From positions 1 through 64,000 of the forward strand of contig NZ_JAFBEA010000006.1 of NCBI RefSeq assembly GCF_016908515.1: DNA of 64,000 nucleotides, written 5' to 3'. The stretch's first letter is position 1. The number at the start of each line of letters is the position of its first letter. The notes below the pieces were generated by a model. The model was not told where the DNA came from. It was given only the letters and a program-made list of their open reading frames with translations, and did no database searches. Shown here in pieces: positions 26,892 to 34,255 of the stretch. This DNA is from Virgibacillus halotolerans (GTDB taxonomy: Bacteria > Bacillota > Bacilli > Bacillales > Amphibacillaceae). A program made the translations under genes and the position numbers.

Positions 26892-26927
26892 GTTCGTTAT
26901 AGGGAACGAATGAGAGTTTGAAAGAAC
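26892..26927. promoter_or_regulatory. SinR-box-like motifs, right cluster
   Basis: TTCGTT (26893-26898) and AACGAA (26905-26910) form an inverted repeat containing GTTCGTT. AAAGAAC (26921-26927) is the exact reverse complement of the GTTCTTT SinR box. These lie 12-47 bases after the candidate -10. Confidence 0.5.
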
Positions 26928-26953
26928 GATGCGTGGAATGATCTACATAATTG

Positions 26954-26981
26954 GAAAGGAGGAAATTCAGTGACCAAATAA
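26954..26981 (+). promoter_or_regulatory. Orphan strong Shine-Dalgarno with a three-codon frame (STAB-SD-like)
   Basis: GAAAGGAGG (26954-26962) is a near-perfect ribosome binding site. It leads into GTG ACC AAA TAA (26970-26981), a frame of only three codons. Such orphan sites in long leaders (the STAB-SD of cryIIIA) protect mRNA from 5' exonuclease. Here it would stabilise the transcript of an abundant fibre protein. Alternatively it is the remnant of a decayed small gene. Confidence 0.55.
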
Positions 26982-27123
26982 CATATCAAGCGATACACCT
27001 CCATTCTAGCGGAGAAAAGTGATTTGGTAAAGTACAAAACATCTCGGACTTCAAGAAAACAGCAATAGAAGTTATTTCGTTCTTCAAAGGCAAGAAAAAA
27101 TCAAAAATACAGGGGGAAACAAA

Positions 27124-27702
27124 ATGAACTTGAAGAAAAAATTAGGTATGGGCGTAGCAACAGCAGTATTAGGAATTGGATTAATTGGTGGAGGAACATT
27201 TGCTTATTTTAGCGATACAGCGGAAGCGACGGCTGATTTTGCATCTGGAACGTTAGATCTAGCGGTAAACCCAACTCAGATTATTAAAGTAGATAATTTA
27301 AAACCAGGTGACTGGATGAATCGTACGTTTAAACTAGAAAACAACGGAAGCCTTGATATTTCCAAAGTATTGCTAACGACATCTTATGATAATGAGGAAT
27401 TTGCAAAACATCTCAGAGTTAACTTCCTGCAAAATATAGATAAAAGTGGCCTTGTTCAACCGAATGATATTGTTTATTCTACAACATTAGATCAGCTTAA
27501 AGGAACTGCACCAGATGCAGTACAAAAGAAAATTTGGTCCTTTTTCGGTGAGAAAAGTGGGTTAAAAGCAGGTACAACAGATGATTTTTATGTGCAATTT
27601 GAATTTGTTGATAGTGGCGAGGATCAAAATGAGTTGCAAGACCAATCCATCACACTTGAATGGACGTTCGATGCGCAACAAACTAAAGGTGAAAAAAGAT
27701 AA
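27124..27702 (+). CDS. TasA/camelysin-like fibre protein 1
   Basis: A 192-residue exported protein of the TasA/CalY family, which assembles into extracellular biofilm fibres. The signal peptide has the TasA pattern KKKLGMGVATAVLG...GGGTFA, with predicted SipW cleavage after residue 27. The mature start (YFSDTAEATADFASGTLDL) and NLKPGDWMNRTFKLENNGS correspond to the conserved TasA/camelysin segments. It is shorter than B. subtilis TasA (261) and near CalY length. It is the first gene of the operon, behind a long leader with SinR-like boxes and a STAB-SD-like site, and is followed by an intercistronic hairpin. Protease activity, once proposed for camelysin, is not supported by visible motifs. 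Confidence 0.85.
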   Translation: MNLKKKLGMGVATAVLGIGLIGGGTFAYFSDTAEATADFASGTLDLAVNPTQIIKVDNLKPGDWMNRTFKLENNGSLDISKVLLTTSYDNEEFAKHLRVNFLQNIDKSGLVQPNDIVYSTTLDQLKGTAPDAVQKKIWSFFGEKSGLKAGTTDDFYVQFEFVDSGEDQNELQDQSITLEWTFDAQQTKGEKR

Positions 27703-27713
27703 TTCAACATAGA

Positions 27714-27737
27714 GGAGAAGAAAATCCTTTCTTCTCC
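27714..27737 (+). terminator. Intercistronic hairpin between fibre genes 1 and 2
   Basis: GGAGAAGAAA (27714-27723) pairs perfectly with TTTCTTCTCC (27728-27737) around a four-base loop, followed by a T-rich stretch interrupted by GTTCTA. It probably attenuates read-through or protects the 3' end of the first cistron, favouring its expression. Confidence 0.6.
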
Positions 27738-27775
27738 TTGTTCTATTTTAAAAAAATAGTGAAAGGAGTCTACAA

Positions 27776-28345
27776 ATGACTATAAAAAAAAGATTAATAA
27801 CGGGAATGGCTACTGCCGCAATTGGTCTCAGTCTAATCGGTGGCGGAACATACGCCTACTTTAATGATACGGAAGTGACCAACAATACTTTTGCCAATGG
27901 CATGCTCGATCTTGGCATCAATAAAGAATCTATTATTGAAATAGGGGATCTTGTTCCAGGGGACACTATTCTCGGTAGTTTTGAGTTAACAAATGATGGG
28001 ACTGTCGATATGAAAGAGGTCATTTTAAACACCGATTATGAAGTAATTGATCAAAAACCCACAAATAATGGGGATGATCTTGGGGATCATATTCAGGTGA
28101 AATATCTAAACAAAGTTCACGGTAAAGAAGAACTTGTACATCAACAGACGTTATCAGAACTGAAAAAGAATCCTGTCCGGGTATTAAAAGAATTCCCGGC
28201 AAAAAGTAAAGCAGAAAAGTATACTGTCAAATTTGAATTTATTGATGATGGTGGAAATCAAAACCACTTTCAGGGAGACGAATTAAAACTGATATGGGAA
28301 TTCGAGGCTGTTCAAAGAGATGGTAAACTAAATTTTGATAATTAG
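27776..28345 (+). CDS. TasA/camelysin-like fibre protein 2
   Basis: A 189-residue paralogue of the preceding gene with the same signal-peptide layout (cleavage expected after GGGTYA, residue 27) and mature start YFNDTEVTNNTFANGMLDLG. It shows the conserved DLVPGD and FELTNDGTVDMKEVIL blocks of the TasA/CalY fold. It may co-polymerise with protein 1 or form minor subunits. GAAAGGAG precedes ATG 27776. A long AT-rich stem-loop separates it from tapA. Confidence 0.83.
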   Translation: MTIKKRLITGMATAAIGLSLIGGGTYAYFNDTEVTNNTFANGMLDLGINKESIIEIGDLVPGDTILGSFELTNDGTVDMKEVILNTDYEVIDQKPTNNGDDLGDHIQVKYLNKVHGKEELVHQQTLSELKKNPVRVLKEFPAKSKAEKYTVKFEFIDDGGNQNHFQGDELKLIWEFEAVQRDGKLNFDN

Positions 28346-28375
28346 GTGGAAGGGGAATCTTCCTCTTCCGGTCCT

Positions 28376-28427
28376 TATAAATATTCAAAAGCGCAAAACG
28401 TAATTTCTGCGTTTTCGAATATTTATA
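28376..28427 (+). terminator. Intercistronic stem-loop between fibre gene 2 and tapA
   Basis: TATAAATATTC (28376-28386) and GAATATTTATA (28417-28427) form an 11-bp stem. The loop can extend it with AAAAGCGCA/TGCGTTTT pairing. The T run after it is poor, so partial termination or mRNA processing is more likely than full termination. Confidence 0.45.
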
Positions 28428-28464
28428 ATAGCTACTAACTTATTTTGAAAGGTGGAGATTGATT

Positions 28465-29328
28465 TTGCGAAGTACACGATTGAATAAATTTAAATTAAAA
28501 AATAAAGGATTGATCATCTTGTTAAAAGTAGTACTTGTTTGGTATGTAGTCCTTTTTTCGACCAGTTATTTAACGTCAACTACGGCAGCAAACTTTACTA
28601 CAACCAATCAAACGGAAAACGTAATTAGGATCGGAGATTGGGAGGAACCGGATGGTAGTCTATTGAAATTTGTAAAGAAAGGCAATCAAAATATTAAAGC
28701 ATGTGACCAATCTGTTGAGATGAAGGTAACGTTAAAAAACACTGGCACTGATATGAAAAGTGATAGTACGTATGAAGTGTACCATGTAGAAAATGGAAAC
28801 CCGGAAAAACAGGGCACGAAGGTCAAACTCGATGAAGATAAGGGGAATATTCAAGCGGTTCAAAGTGGGAATACGATTGAACTGGTATATAAAACAGATA
28901 AACCGGGAACCTATGTGTTTTTGGCAAATCAAAGTAATGATGATTTAAAAGAACAGAAAACATGGAGTGAGTGGATCAAGGTTCATTGCCCTTCTGATAG
29001 TAAGCCAAAGAATACGGAAGAACCAAAAGAAAAAGTGAAGGAAACGAACAAAGAAGATAGTACGTCTAAAGAGGTAAAGCAGGAATCGGAGGAACAACAG
29101 ACGGGGACAAATGAAACGGAGAAAAATATAGAAAAAGATACAGAAAAAGAAAATCCGGAAAAGGTGGAAAAAGAAGACGAAGATAAACAGGACGCAGCGA
29201 AAGAAAAATCAGCCAAGGAGAATAAAAAAGAGGGAAAAACAGAAATGAAGGCCAAAACAAACGGGGAGTCAAAATCGGAAGTAAAAACCAAATCAGATGA
29301 TAATGAACAGGAGAGTGAAGAAGAATGA
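28465..29328 (+). CDS. tapA: TapA-like amyloid fibre assembly/anchoring protein
   Basis: A 287-residue exported protein resembling B. subtilis TapA (YqxM), the accessory protein that starts and anchors TasA fibres. The N-terminal hydrophobic segment (about 17-35) ends near TTAANF. The middle domain has two Cys (in KACDQSVE and KVHCPSD) and the TapA-like KPGTYVFLANQ and WSEWIKV blocks. The last 110 residues are a disordered Lys/Glu-rich tail, as in TapA. TTG 28465 fits the AAGGTGGAG site. It overlaps sipW by 4 bases (ATGA), implying translational coupling. Confidence 0.82.
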   Translation: MRSTRLNKFKLKNKGLIILLKVVLVWYVVLFSTSYLTSTTAANFTTTNQTENVIRIGDWEEPDGSLLKFVKKGNQNIKACDQSVEMKVTLKNTGTDMKSDSTYEVYHVENGNPEKQGTKVKLDEDKGNIQAVQSGNTIELVYKTDKPGTYVFLANQSNDDLKEQKTWSEWIKVHCPSDSKPKNTEEPKEKVKETNKEDSTSKEVKQESEEQQTGTNETEKNIEKDTEKENPEKVEKEDEDKQDAAKEKSAKENKKEGKTEMKAKTNGESKSEVKTKSDDNEQESEEE

Positions 29329-29897
29329 AGAAACGTAAAGTGATGAAGTGGTTGAATCGAATGGTAACAAGTATCTTAATGGTATTGCTCATAGGAGTTG
29401 CGTTGTTAGTGATATCTACAAAGCTTTCCGGAGGAGAACCTGAAGTATTAGGATACCAACTAAAAACGGTTCTTTCTGGATCGATGGAACCGGGTATCCA
29501 AACCGGATCCATTATTGCTGTTCAAAAAGTGACGGACGGTTCAAATTTCAAAAAGGGTGATGTCATCACTTTTATGGAAGAAGAAAATAAATTAATCACG
29601 CACAGAATTACTGATATTACGGAAACTGGAAATGGTGTGCTCTACACGACAAAGGGCGACAACAATAACGCGGCAGACAGAAATCCGGTTTTAGCAGAAA
29701 ATGTGGTGGGTGTATATAGTGGCGTTACTGTTCCATATATTGGTTACCTAATAAGCTTTGCCCAATCGCCGAACGGGGCCATTGTCTTTCTGATATTCCC
29801 TGGTGTGATCATGCTTGGCTATGCTGGTTTTACAATCTGGCGTGCACTTAGAGAATTGGAAGATAAAGATAAAACGAAAATAGCCGAGGCAAAGTAA
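29325..29897 (+). CDS. sipW: Signal peptidase I, SipW (ER-type)
   Basis: A 190-residue membrane signal peptidase of the archaeal/ER type, which processes TasA and TapA precursors. It has an N-terminal transmembrane segment (about 14-32) and a C-terminal one (about 150-172). The catalytic Ser53 lies in SGSMEPG and His93 in ITHRIT, a Ser/His pair instead of the bacterial Ser/Lys dyad. The stop of tapA overlaps its start. Its presence with three TasA-like proteins identifies the locus as a dedicated fibre secretion unit. Confidence 0.93.
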   Translation: MKKRKVMKWLNRMVTSILMVLLIGVALLVISTKLSGGEPEVLGYQLKTVLSGSMEPGIQTGSIIAVQKVTDGSNFKKGDVITFMEEENKLITHRITDITETGNGVLYTTKGDNNNAADRNPVLAENVVGVYSGVTVPYIGYLISFAQSPNGAIVFLIFPGVIMLGYAGFTIWRALRELEDKDKTKIAEAK

Positions 29898-29927
29898 GTA
29901 ATATAATCTAATACGAGGAAGATGCTT

Positions 29928-30584
29928 ATGAACACCAAAAAAGTAAATCTATTCATCATCAGTTTGCTGACGGCATTGGTATATCTCAGTGTGGTAAATC
30001 TATCTAGTGCGTCAGCACAAGGAGAAATCACTCTCGACATTATGCCAGGTGAAGTTTTATTTGATGTAGATAACATGAAGCCTGGCGATTGGGCACCAAG
30101 AACGGTTGTCGTACAAAATAATGGTTTACAGGAATTTAGTTATGCTACGACATTGCAGCCGGATAAGCAATCAATGAAATTGTTTAATGAATTACTGCTT
30201 GAAGTGGAAGACGCTCAGGGAGAATTATATAATGGCAAACTTGCAGATTTTAAGCAACTGGAATCAAGAAGTCTAAAACCTGCTAAACAGGAAGAAATTG
30301 ACTTTACTGTACGCTTTCCTACGCATTTAGGAAATGAGTTTCAGGGATTAGATGCCAAGTTTACACTTTTTTTCAGTGCAGAAGGGAGCGATAATAGTAA
30401 GGATGAAAAAGCGATCAGCGGTACGATTAGTGGTGATGATGGAGGTCCCGGAGCAAGTGGGAGCAGCGGATCAGAACTCCCCGCTACAGCAACAAGTGTT
30501 TTTAATATGATTCTCGTCGGTGCGCTTTTGTTAGCTGGCGGTGGATGGTTAATCCGATACAATCGATGTAAAATGAACACCTGA
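29928..30584 (+). CDS. Wall-anchored TasA-like protein with LPATA sorting signal
   Basis: A 218-residue protein with a signal peptide ending ASA near residue 30 and a TasA/camelysin-like domain (FDVDNMKPGDWAPRT, VQNNGLQEFSYATTL). A Ser/Gly-rich linker leads to a complete wall-sorting signal: LPATA near residue 184, a hydrophobic segment and a basic tail (RYNRCK). A class D sortase is encoded divergently in the same locus. I infer that it is fixed to peptidoglycan and may serve as the base or anchor of the fibres. ATG 29928 is preferred over ATG 29922 because GAGGA is correctly spaced for it. Confidence 0.82.
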   Translation: MNTKKVNLFIISLLTALVYLSVVNLSSASAQGEITLDIMPGEVLFDVDNMKPGDWAPRTVVVQNNGLQEFSYATTLQPDKQSMKLFNELLLEVEDAQGELYNGKLADFKQLESRSLKPAKQEEIDFTVRFPTHLGNEFQGLDAKFTLFFSAEGSDNSKDEKAISGTISGDDGGPGASGSSGSELPATATSVFNMILVGALLLAGGGWLIRYNRCKMNT

Positions 30585-30593
30585 TAGAACTTA

Positions 30594-30629
30594 CCTTGAT
30601 ACTAAAGCTGTAATCAGGGCAACTTTTTT
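30594..30629 (+). terminator. Possible terminator of the fibre operon
   Basis: CCTTGAT (30594-30600) pairs with ATCAGGG (30613-30619), with a run of T beginning 5 bases later. It is weaker than the other terminators here, so some read-through to the sin genes is possible. Confidence 0.45.
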
Positions 30630-30824
30630 AGTGAAAAAGGAACTAGTTGGTCTCTCGATAAAAGATGTGACAGGAATCGCACATTTTGATTTTCCTATTC
30701 TACAAAACTAGAAGCAATAAGCCAAAACAAGACACCCTTTAAGGCAGTATTATATAGTATGATAGTCATAGAAAAGACAGGACGACAAGCAGATAATCTG
30801 AGAAGAATAATGGGGGACGATGAC

Positions 30825-30956
30825 GTGGAAAAAGTAACTGAAATTATTGCCTTAGACTGTGAATGGGTTATATTGATGAAAGAAGCAAAAGTACAAGGGA
30901 TAACAATAGAAGAAGTCCGGCTATTTCTAGCAGGGACGGAGGAAGCGGCAAAGTGA
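30825..30956 (+). CDS. sinI: SinI-like antirepressor
   Basis: A 43-residue protein that is nearly all a SinI domain. LDCEWVILMKEAKVQGITIEE aligns with the B. subtilis SinI core that dimerises with SinR and removes it from DNA. The frame opens at 30759, but GGGGGA (30812-30817) fits a GTG start at 30825; ATG 30810 is possible. It is followed by sinR after 76 bases. In B. subtilis sinI is switched on by Spo0A; no good Spo0A box was seen here. Confidence 0.8.
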   Translation: MEKVTEIIALDCEWVILMKEAKVQGITIEEVRLFLAGTEEAAK

Positions 30957-31032
30957 ATGAAAATTTATCTGTTAGGAATAGAAAGCATCACCTAAAATGT
31001 GATATAATGCGCTGTGAAAGAAGGTGATGGAC

Positions 31033-31362
31033 TTGATTGGTGAAACCATAAAAAAATTACGTCAAGACAAGAAGATGTCTATATCTGAATTAGCTGAAAA
31101 GGCTAATGTTGCAAAGTCGTATTTAAGTTCAATCGAAAGGGACCTGCAATCAAATCCATCGATTCAGTTTATTGAGAAGATAAGTAATGTTTTGGGCGTT
31201 TCTGTGAACGATATCATTAATGAGAAAGATTCACAGAGTCTGGAAGAACTGGATGATGAATGGCTGAAGATTGTACAAGAGGCAATGGATTCCGGTGTTA
31301 CGAAAGAACAGTTTAAAGAGTATCTGGCGTTCAATAAATGGAGAAACAAGCAGGAAGACTAG
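31033..31362 (+). CDS. sinR: SinR-like master regulator of biofilm genes
   Basis: A 109-residue DNA-binding protein very close to B. subtilis SinR. An N-terminal HTH_3 domain (KSISELAEKA-type helix, VAKSYLSSIER recognition helix) precedes a SinI-interaction hook, DDEWLKIVQEAMDSGVTKEQFKEYL. SinR represses fibre and exopolysaccharide operons and is antagonised by SinI. TTG 31033 gives the SinR-like N-terminus MIGETIKKLRQDK and is well spaced from AAGGTGA; the upstream GTG lies inside that site. The likely targets are the GTTCTTT-type boxes at 26745-26927. Confidence 0.92.
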   Translation: MIGETIKKLRQDKKMSISELAEKANVAKSYLSSIERDLQSNPSIQFIEKISNVLGVSVNDIINEKDSQSLEELDDEWLKIVQEAMDSGVTKEQFKEYLAFNKWRNKQED

Positions 31363-31364
31363 GA

Positions 31365-31399
31365 AAAAACCGTTAGCGATGTAATGCTCACGGTTTTTC
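31365..31399 (+). terminator. Terminator after sinR
   Basis: AAAAACCGT (31365-31373) pairs with ACGGTTTTT (31390-31398), 2 bases after the sinR stop codon. Confidence 0.8.
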
Positions 31400-31449
31400 T
31401 CGTATGAAAGCCTATAAGTAGTAGAAAAAGACAGCAAGGTGATTGATAC

Positions 31450-31932
31450 ATGGGTAAATATTTGTACTGGTTATTGGCTATATGCTGGATAGGGGTTATT
31501 TTCTATGCTTCCGGTCAGCCTTATGAAAAACAGGATATAAAACCATATTTATCTGGAAAGCTGGATCTTTCTTTCATGGAACCGCTATTAGGATGGACTT
31601 CATTCAGCTATAATCACGCTGAAGTAAGTGTAGTCTCGCTAGGTATAAATGGATTTATTGAATTTTTCATTCGAAAAGGAACGCATGTCGCTGTGTTCTT
31701 TCTTTTATTATGCTTTTTTTATATGGCATTAAAAAAGGCGTGCACGATCTCATTAATTCCTGCTATCTCCATTTCATTTTTCCTTACCGTTGCATATGCT
31801 ACTTTAGATGAGTTTCATCAAGGATTTACGTCGAATAGAACTGCGTATATTGGTGACGTTTTTATAGACAGCTTTGGAGCCTTATTGGCGGTCTTTTTAC
31901 TGCTGATGATCCACAAAGTAAAAATTAAATGA
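31450..31932 (+). CDS. VanZ-like family membrane protein
   Basis: A 160-residue protein with about four transmembrane segments. It carries the VanZ-family pattern: an N-terminal YASGQP after the first helix, RKGTHVAVFFLL in the second, and the acidic loop DEFHQGFTSNRTAYIGDVFID before the last. VanZ homologues have been linked to teicoplanin tolerance or lipid and cell-wall processes, but the role of most members is unknown. It is transcribed in the same direction as sinR after a terminator. Confidence 0.82.
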   Translation: MGKYLYWLLAICWIGVIFYASGQPYEKQDIKPYLSGKLDLSFMEPLLGWTSFSYNHAEVSVVSLGINGFIEFFIRKGTHVAVFFLLLCFFYMALKKACTISLIPAISISFFLTVAYATLDEFHQGFTSNRTAYIGDVFIDSFGALLAVFLLLMIHKVKIK

Positions 31933-32047
31933 CAAAAAGAATGAAGAAATGTTTTTATTCGACTAAAATTTGATATATAATATAAAGTACGATTTCATAT
32001 CCATCGTGTTTGTTATACAAAACAAATGGTAGAGAAGGGTGAAGAGA

Positions 32048-32191
32048 ATGGGCGAGCAGGAAAGATATAAAGTGATGCTGGAAAAGTTAATTGCTGATAC
32101 AGAAAATGAAAAAATACAATCTTCAGAGGAATTAATCCAGTTGTTAATTAACGAACTTAAAAGCAATACAAGTATGGAAGCTACGTTTTAG
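32048..32191 (+). CDS. Small hypothetical protein
   Basis: A 47-residue, mostly helical, acidic peptide starting MGEQERYKVMLEKL. It is preceded by a good AGAAGGGTGA site and uses an ATG start. It lies in the gap before nagA, in the same orientation. I recognise no family. The clear ribosome binding site and amphipathic helices favour a real gene. Confidence 0.5.
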   Translation: MGEQERYKVMLEKLIADTENEKIQSSEELIQLLINELKSNTSMEATF

Positions 32192-32244
32192 AAGAAATGC
32201 AGCATTTTTTCATGTGAATGGAAAAGGTTGAGAGGATTGATCTA

Positions 32245-33417
32245 ATGGTAAGTAACACGGCCATATATATTAAAAATGCAAAAGTTTTCACGGAAGAAGA
32301 TATTTATGTAAATGGTTCATTATTGCTTGAAAATGGAAAAATAAAGTTAATCGCTAACCAGGCCTTATCTGACTTGCCTAATGATGTACATATTATCGAT
32401 GGGGCAGGTTTAAATGTCATTCCAGGTTTTATTGACGGACATATTCACGGTGCAAATGGTGCAGATGTCATGGATGCGACGGAGGTCGCTCTTGATACAA
32501 TGGCACAGATTTTACCAGCGGAAGGTACAACGAGCTTTCTGGCAACAACGATTACACAGTCACCGGAAAATATTGAAGGTGCCTTAATCAATGCAGCCAA
32601 TTATCAAAATAAACCAGGACAGGCTGAAATGATTGGACTGCATTTAGAAGGACCTTTTATTGAAAAAGGCAGGGCTGGTGCACAGCCTATCCAATATATT
32701 ATGGAACCAGATATCGAGCAGTTTAAACAATGGCAAAGTTTGTCAGGTCATAAAATCAAAACAATTACGATGGCCCCTGAACATGATAATAACGGTTCCT
32801 TCATAAATTATTTATATCAGTCTGGTGTGAATGTCTCTGCAGGGCATACAGCAACCGACTTTACGGGAATGAAACAAGCTGTTGCGGCTGGGGTGAGGCA
32901 AGTAACCCATTTATGTAATGCAATGTCAGGTATTCATCATCGTGATATCGGGGTAGTTGGTGCAGCATTTAAATTGGAGAATTTACGTGCTGAACTAATT
33001 GCGGACGGTATTCATGTTTCGCCTGAAATGCTTGAGCTGATTTATACGAATATGGGTAGTGAACGATTGATTTTAATTACCGATGCGATGCGTGCGAAAT
33101 GCTTGCAACCTGGGAATTATGAACTTGGTGGACAGCCTGTTAAAGTTACAAAGGACCGGGCAGTTTTGGAAAACGGGACGTTAGCTGGAAGTATATTGAA
33201 AATGCATGAAGGTGCACAGCAAATGCTTCAATTGCCAGATGTATCGATAAAGAATATTATTGAGATGGCTTCCATTAATCCGGCAAAACAGGTTCATGTT
33301 TTTCAACAAAAAGGAAGCATTGCGCAAGGTAAAGACGCGGACGTGCTACTTGTTGATGATGCATTAAATATTAAGTACACCATTTGTCGTGGTGAAATTG
33401 CTTTTGAAGAGGAGTAA
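32245..33417 (+). CDS. nagA: N-acetylglucosamine-6-phosphate deacetylase
   Basis: NagA (390 residues) removes acetate from GlcNAc-6-phosphate during amino-sugar use and cell-wall recycling. It is an amidohydrolase-fold enzyme with the metal-binding FIDGHIHGANGADVMD near residue 50, HLEGPFIEKGRAGAQ, SAGHTATD, and the catalytic Asp in LITDAMRA. The frame extends to 32218, but AGAGGA fits ATG 32245. It is followed 4 bases later by nagB, a typical two-gene operon. No nagR regulator gene is adjacent. Confidence 0.93.
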   Translation: MVSNTAIYIKNAKVFTEEDIYVNGSLLLENGKIKLIANQALSDLPNDVHIIDGAGLNVIPGFIDGHIHGANGADVMDATEVALDTMAQILPAEGTTSFLATTITQSPENIEGALINAANYQNKPGQAEMIGLHLEGPFIEKGRAGAQPIQYIMEPDIEQFKQWQSLSGHKIKTITMAPEHDNNGSFINYLYQSGVNVSAGHTATDFTGMKQAVAAGVRQVTHLCNAMSGIHHRDIGVVGAAFKLENLRAELIADGIHVSPEMLELIYTNMGSERLILITDAMRAKCLQPGNYELGGQPVKVTKDRAVLENGTLAGSILKMHEGAQQMLQLPDVSIKNIIEMASINPAKQVHVFQQKGSIAQGKDADVLLVDDALNIKYTICRGEIAFEEE

Positions 33418-33421
33418 GAAA

Positions 33422-34153
33422 ATGAAAATTATTAAAGTGAAAGATTATGCAAAAATGAGTGAAGAAGCGTGCTCTATCGTCGTAAACAAGCTTCATCAAT
33501 TAGAAAATCCTATATTTGGTTTAGCCACAGGTTCAACACCAGAAGGTTTATACGAATGTCTAATTGAAGAATATAAACAAAAAAGAGCCTCATTTAAAAA
33601 TGCAACAACTTTTAATTTAGATGAATATGTTGGTTTAGATAAAAATGATCCAAACAGCTATAACCATTTTATGAATGAAAAGTTGTTTAATCATGTTGAT
33701 ATTTCCAATGAACAAACACATTTGCCAAATGGTGCTGCCGAAGACTTAGAGAAGGAATGCAGTGATTATGAGGCGCTAATCCGTGAAGCGGGATATATTG
33801 ATTTACAAATACTGGGAATTGGAACAAATGGTCATATCGGATTTAATGAACCTGGCACTTCTTTTTCAAGTAGAACCCAGGTGATCGATCTGGATGAATC
33901 TACCCGTAATGTAAATGCTCGATTTTTTAATTCATTGGATGAAGTTCCAACGAATGCCATTACAATGGGAATTGAATCCATTATGGAAAGCAAAGAAATT
34001 GTCTTATTAGCTTCCGGTGAAAATAAGGCAGAAGCTATCGCACATTTAATTGAAGGTGAAGTAACAGAAGATTTCCCTGCGTCTATCCTGCAAAAACATG
34101 CTCATGTGACAGTTATTGCGGATGAAGCGGCATTATCAAAAGTAAAAGCATAA
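33422..34153 (+). CDS. nagB: Glucosamine-6-phosphate deaminase
   Basis: NagB (243 residues) converts glucosamine-6-phosphate to fructose-6-phosphate and ammonia, completing the NagA pathway. Visible motifs are GLATGSTPEGLY, NLDEYVGL with the catalytic Asp, and GIGTNGHIGFNEPG with the catalytic His. ATG 33422 follows GAGGAG, which overlaps the nagA stop region, suggesting coupling. The length matches the B. subtilis enzyme (242). A strong terminator follows. Confidence 0.95.
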   Translation: MKIIKVKDYAKMSEEACSIVVNKLHQLENPIFGLATGSTPEGLYECLIEEYKQKRASFKNATTFNLDEYVGLDKNDPNSYNHFMNEKLFNHVDISNEQTHLPNGAAEDLEKECSDYEALIREAGYIDLQILGIGTNGHIGFNEPGTSFSSRTQVIDLDESTRNVNARFFNSLDEVPTNAITMGIESIMESKEIVLLASGENKAEAIAHLIEGEVTEDFPASILQKHAHVTVIADEAALSKVKA

Positions 34154-34167
34154 TTTGAGAATAAATG

Positions 34168-34206
34168 AAAAATCCATCAGACATTAGTTGCTGATGGATT
34201 TTTTTA
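34168..34206 (+). terminator. Terminator after nagB
   Basis: A perfect 13-bp stem (34168-34180 with 34191-34203) ends in a T run, 14 bases after the nagB stop. Confidence 0.85.
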
Positions 34207-34255
34207 CCAATAAAGAAAGTATGAACGAAGGACGTTATCCAATACGTGTCGATCC

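Noticed and set aside
26983-27110. Peptide frame after the orphan ribosome binding site in the fibre leader
   Set aside because: The frame is closed by TAA after three codons. Without a start or site of its own, the following open stretch is not supported as a gene.
28990-29325. Lys/Glu-rich stretch as a separate repeat or histone-like gene
   Set aside because: It is in frame with, and typical of, the disordered tail of TapA proteins.
32009-32026. TTTGTT-n6-AACAAA palindrome before nagA as a NagR operator
   Set aside because: It does not match the NagR/YvoA operator as I know it (TGGT-type core), and it overlaps a TATACA that may be a -10. No nagR is nearby.
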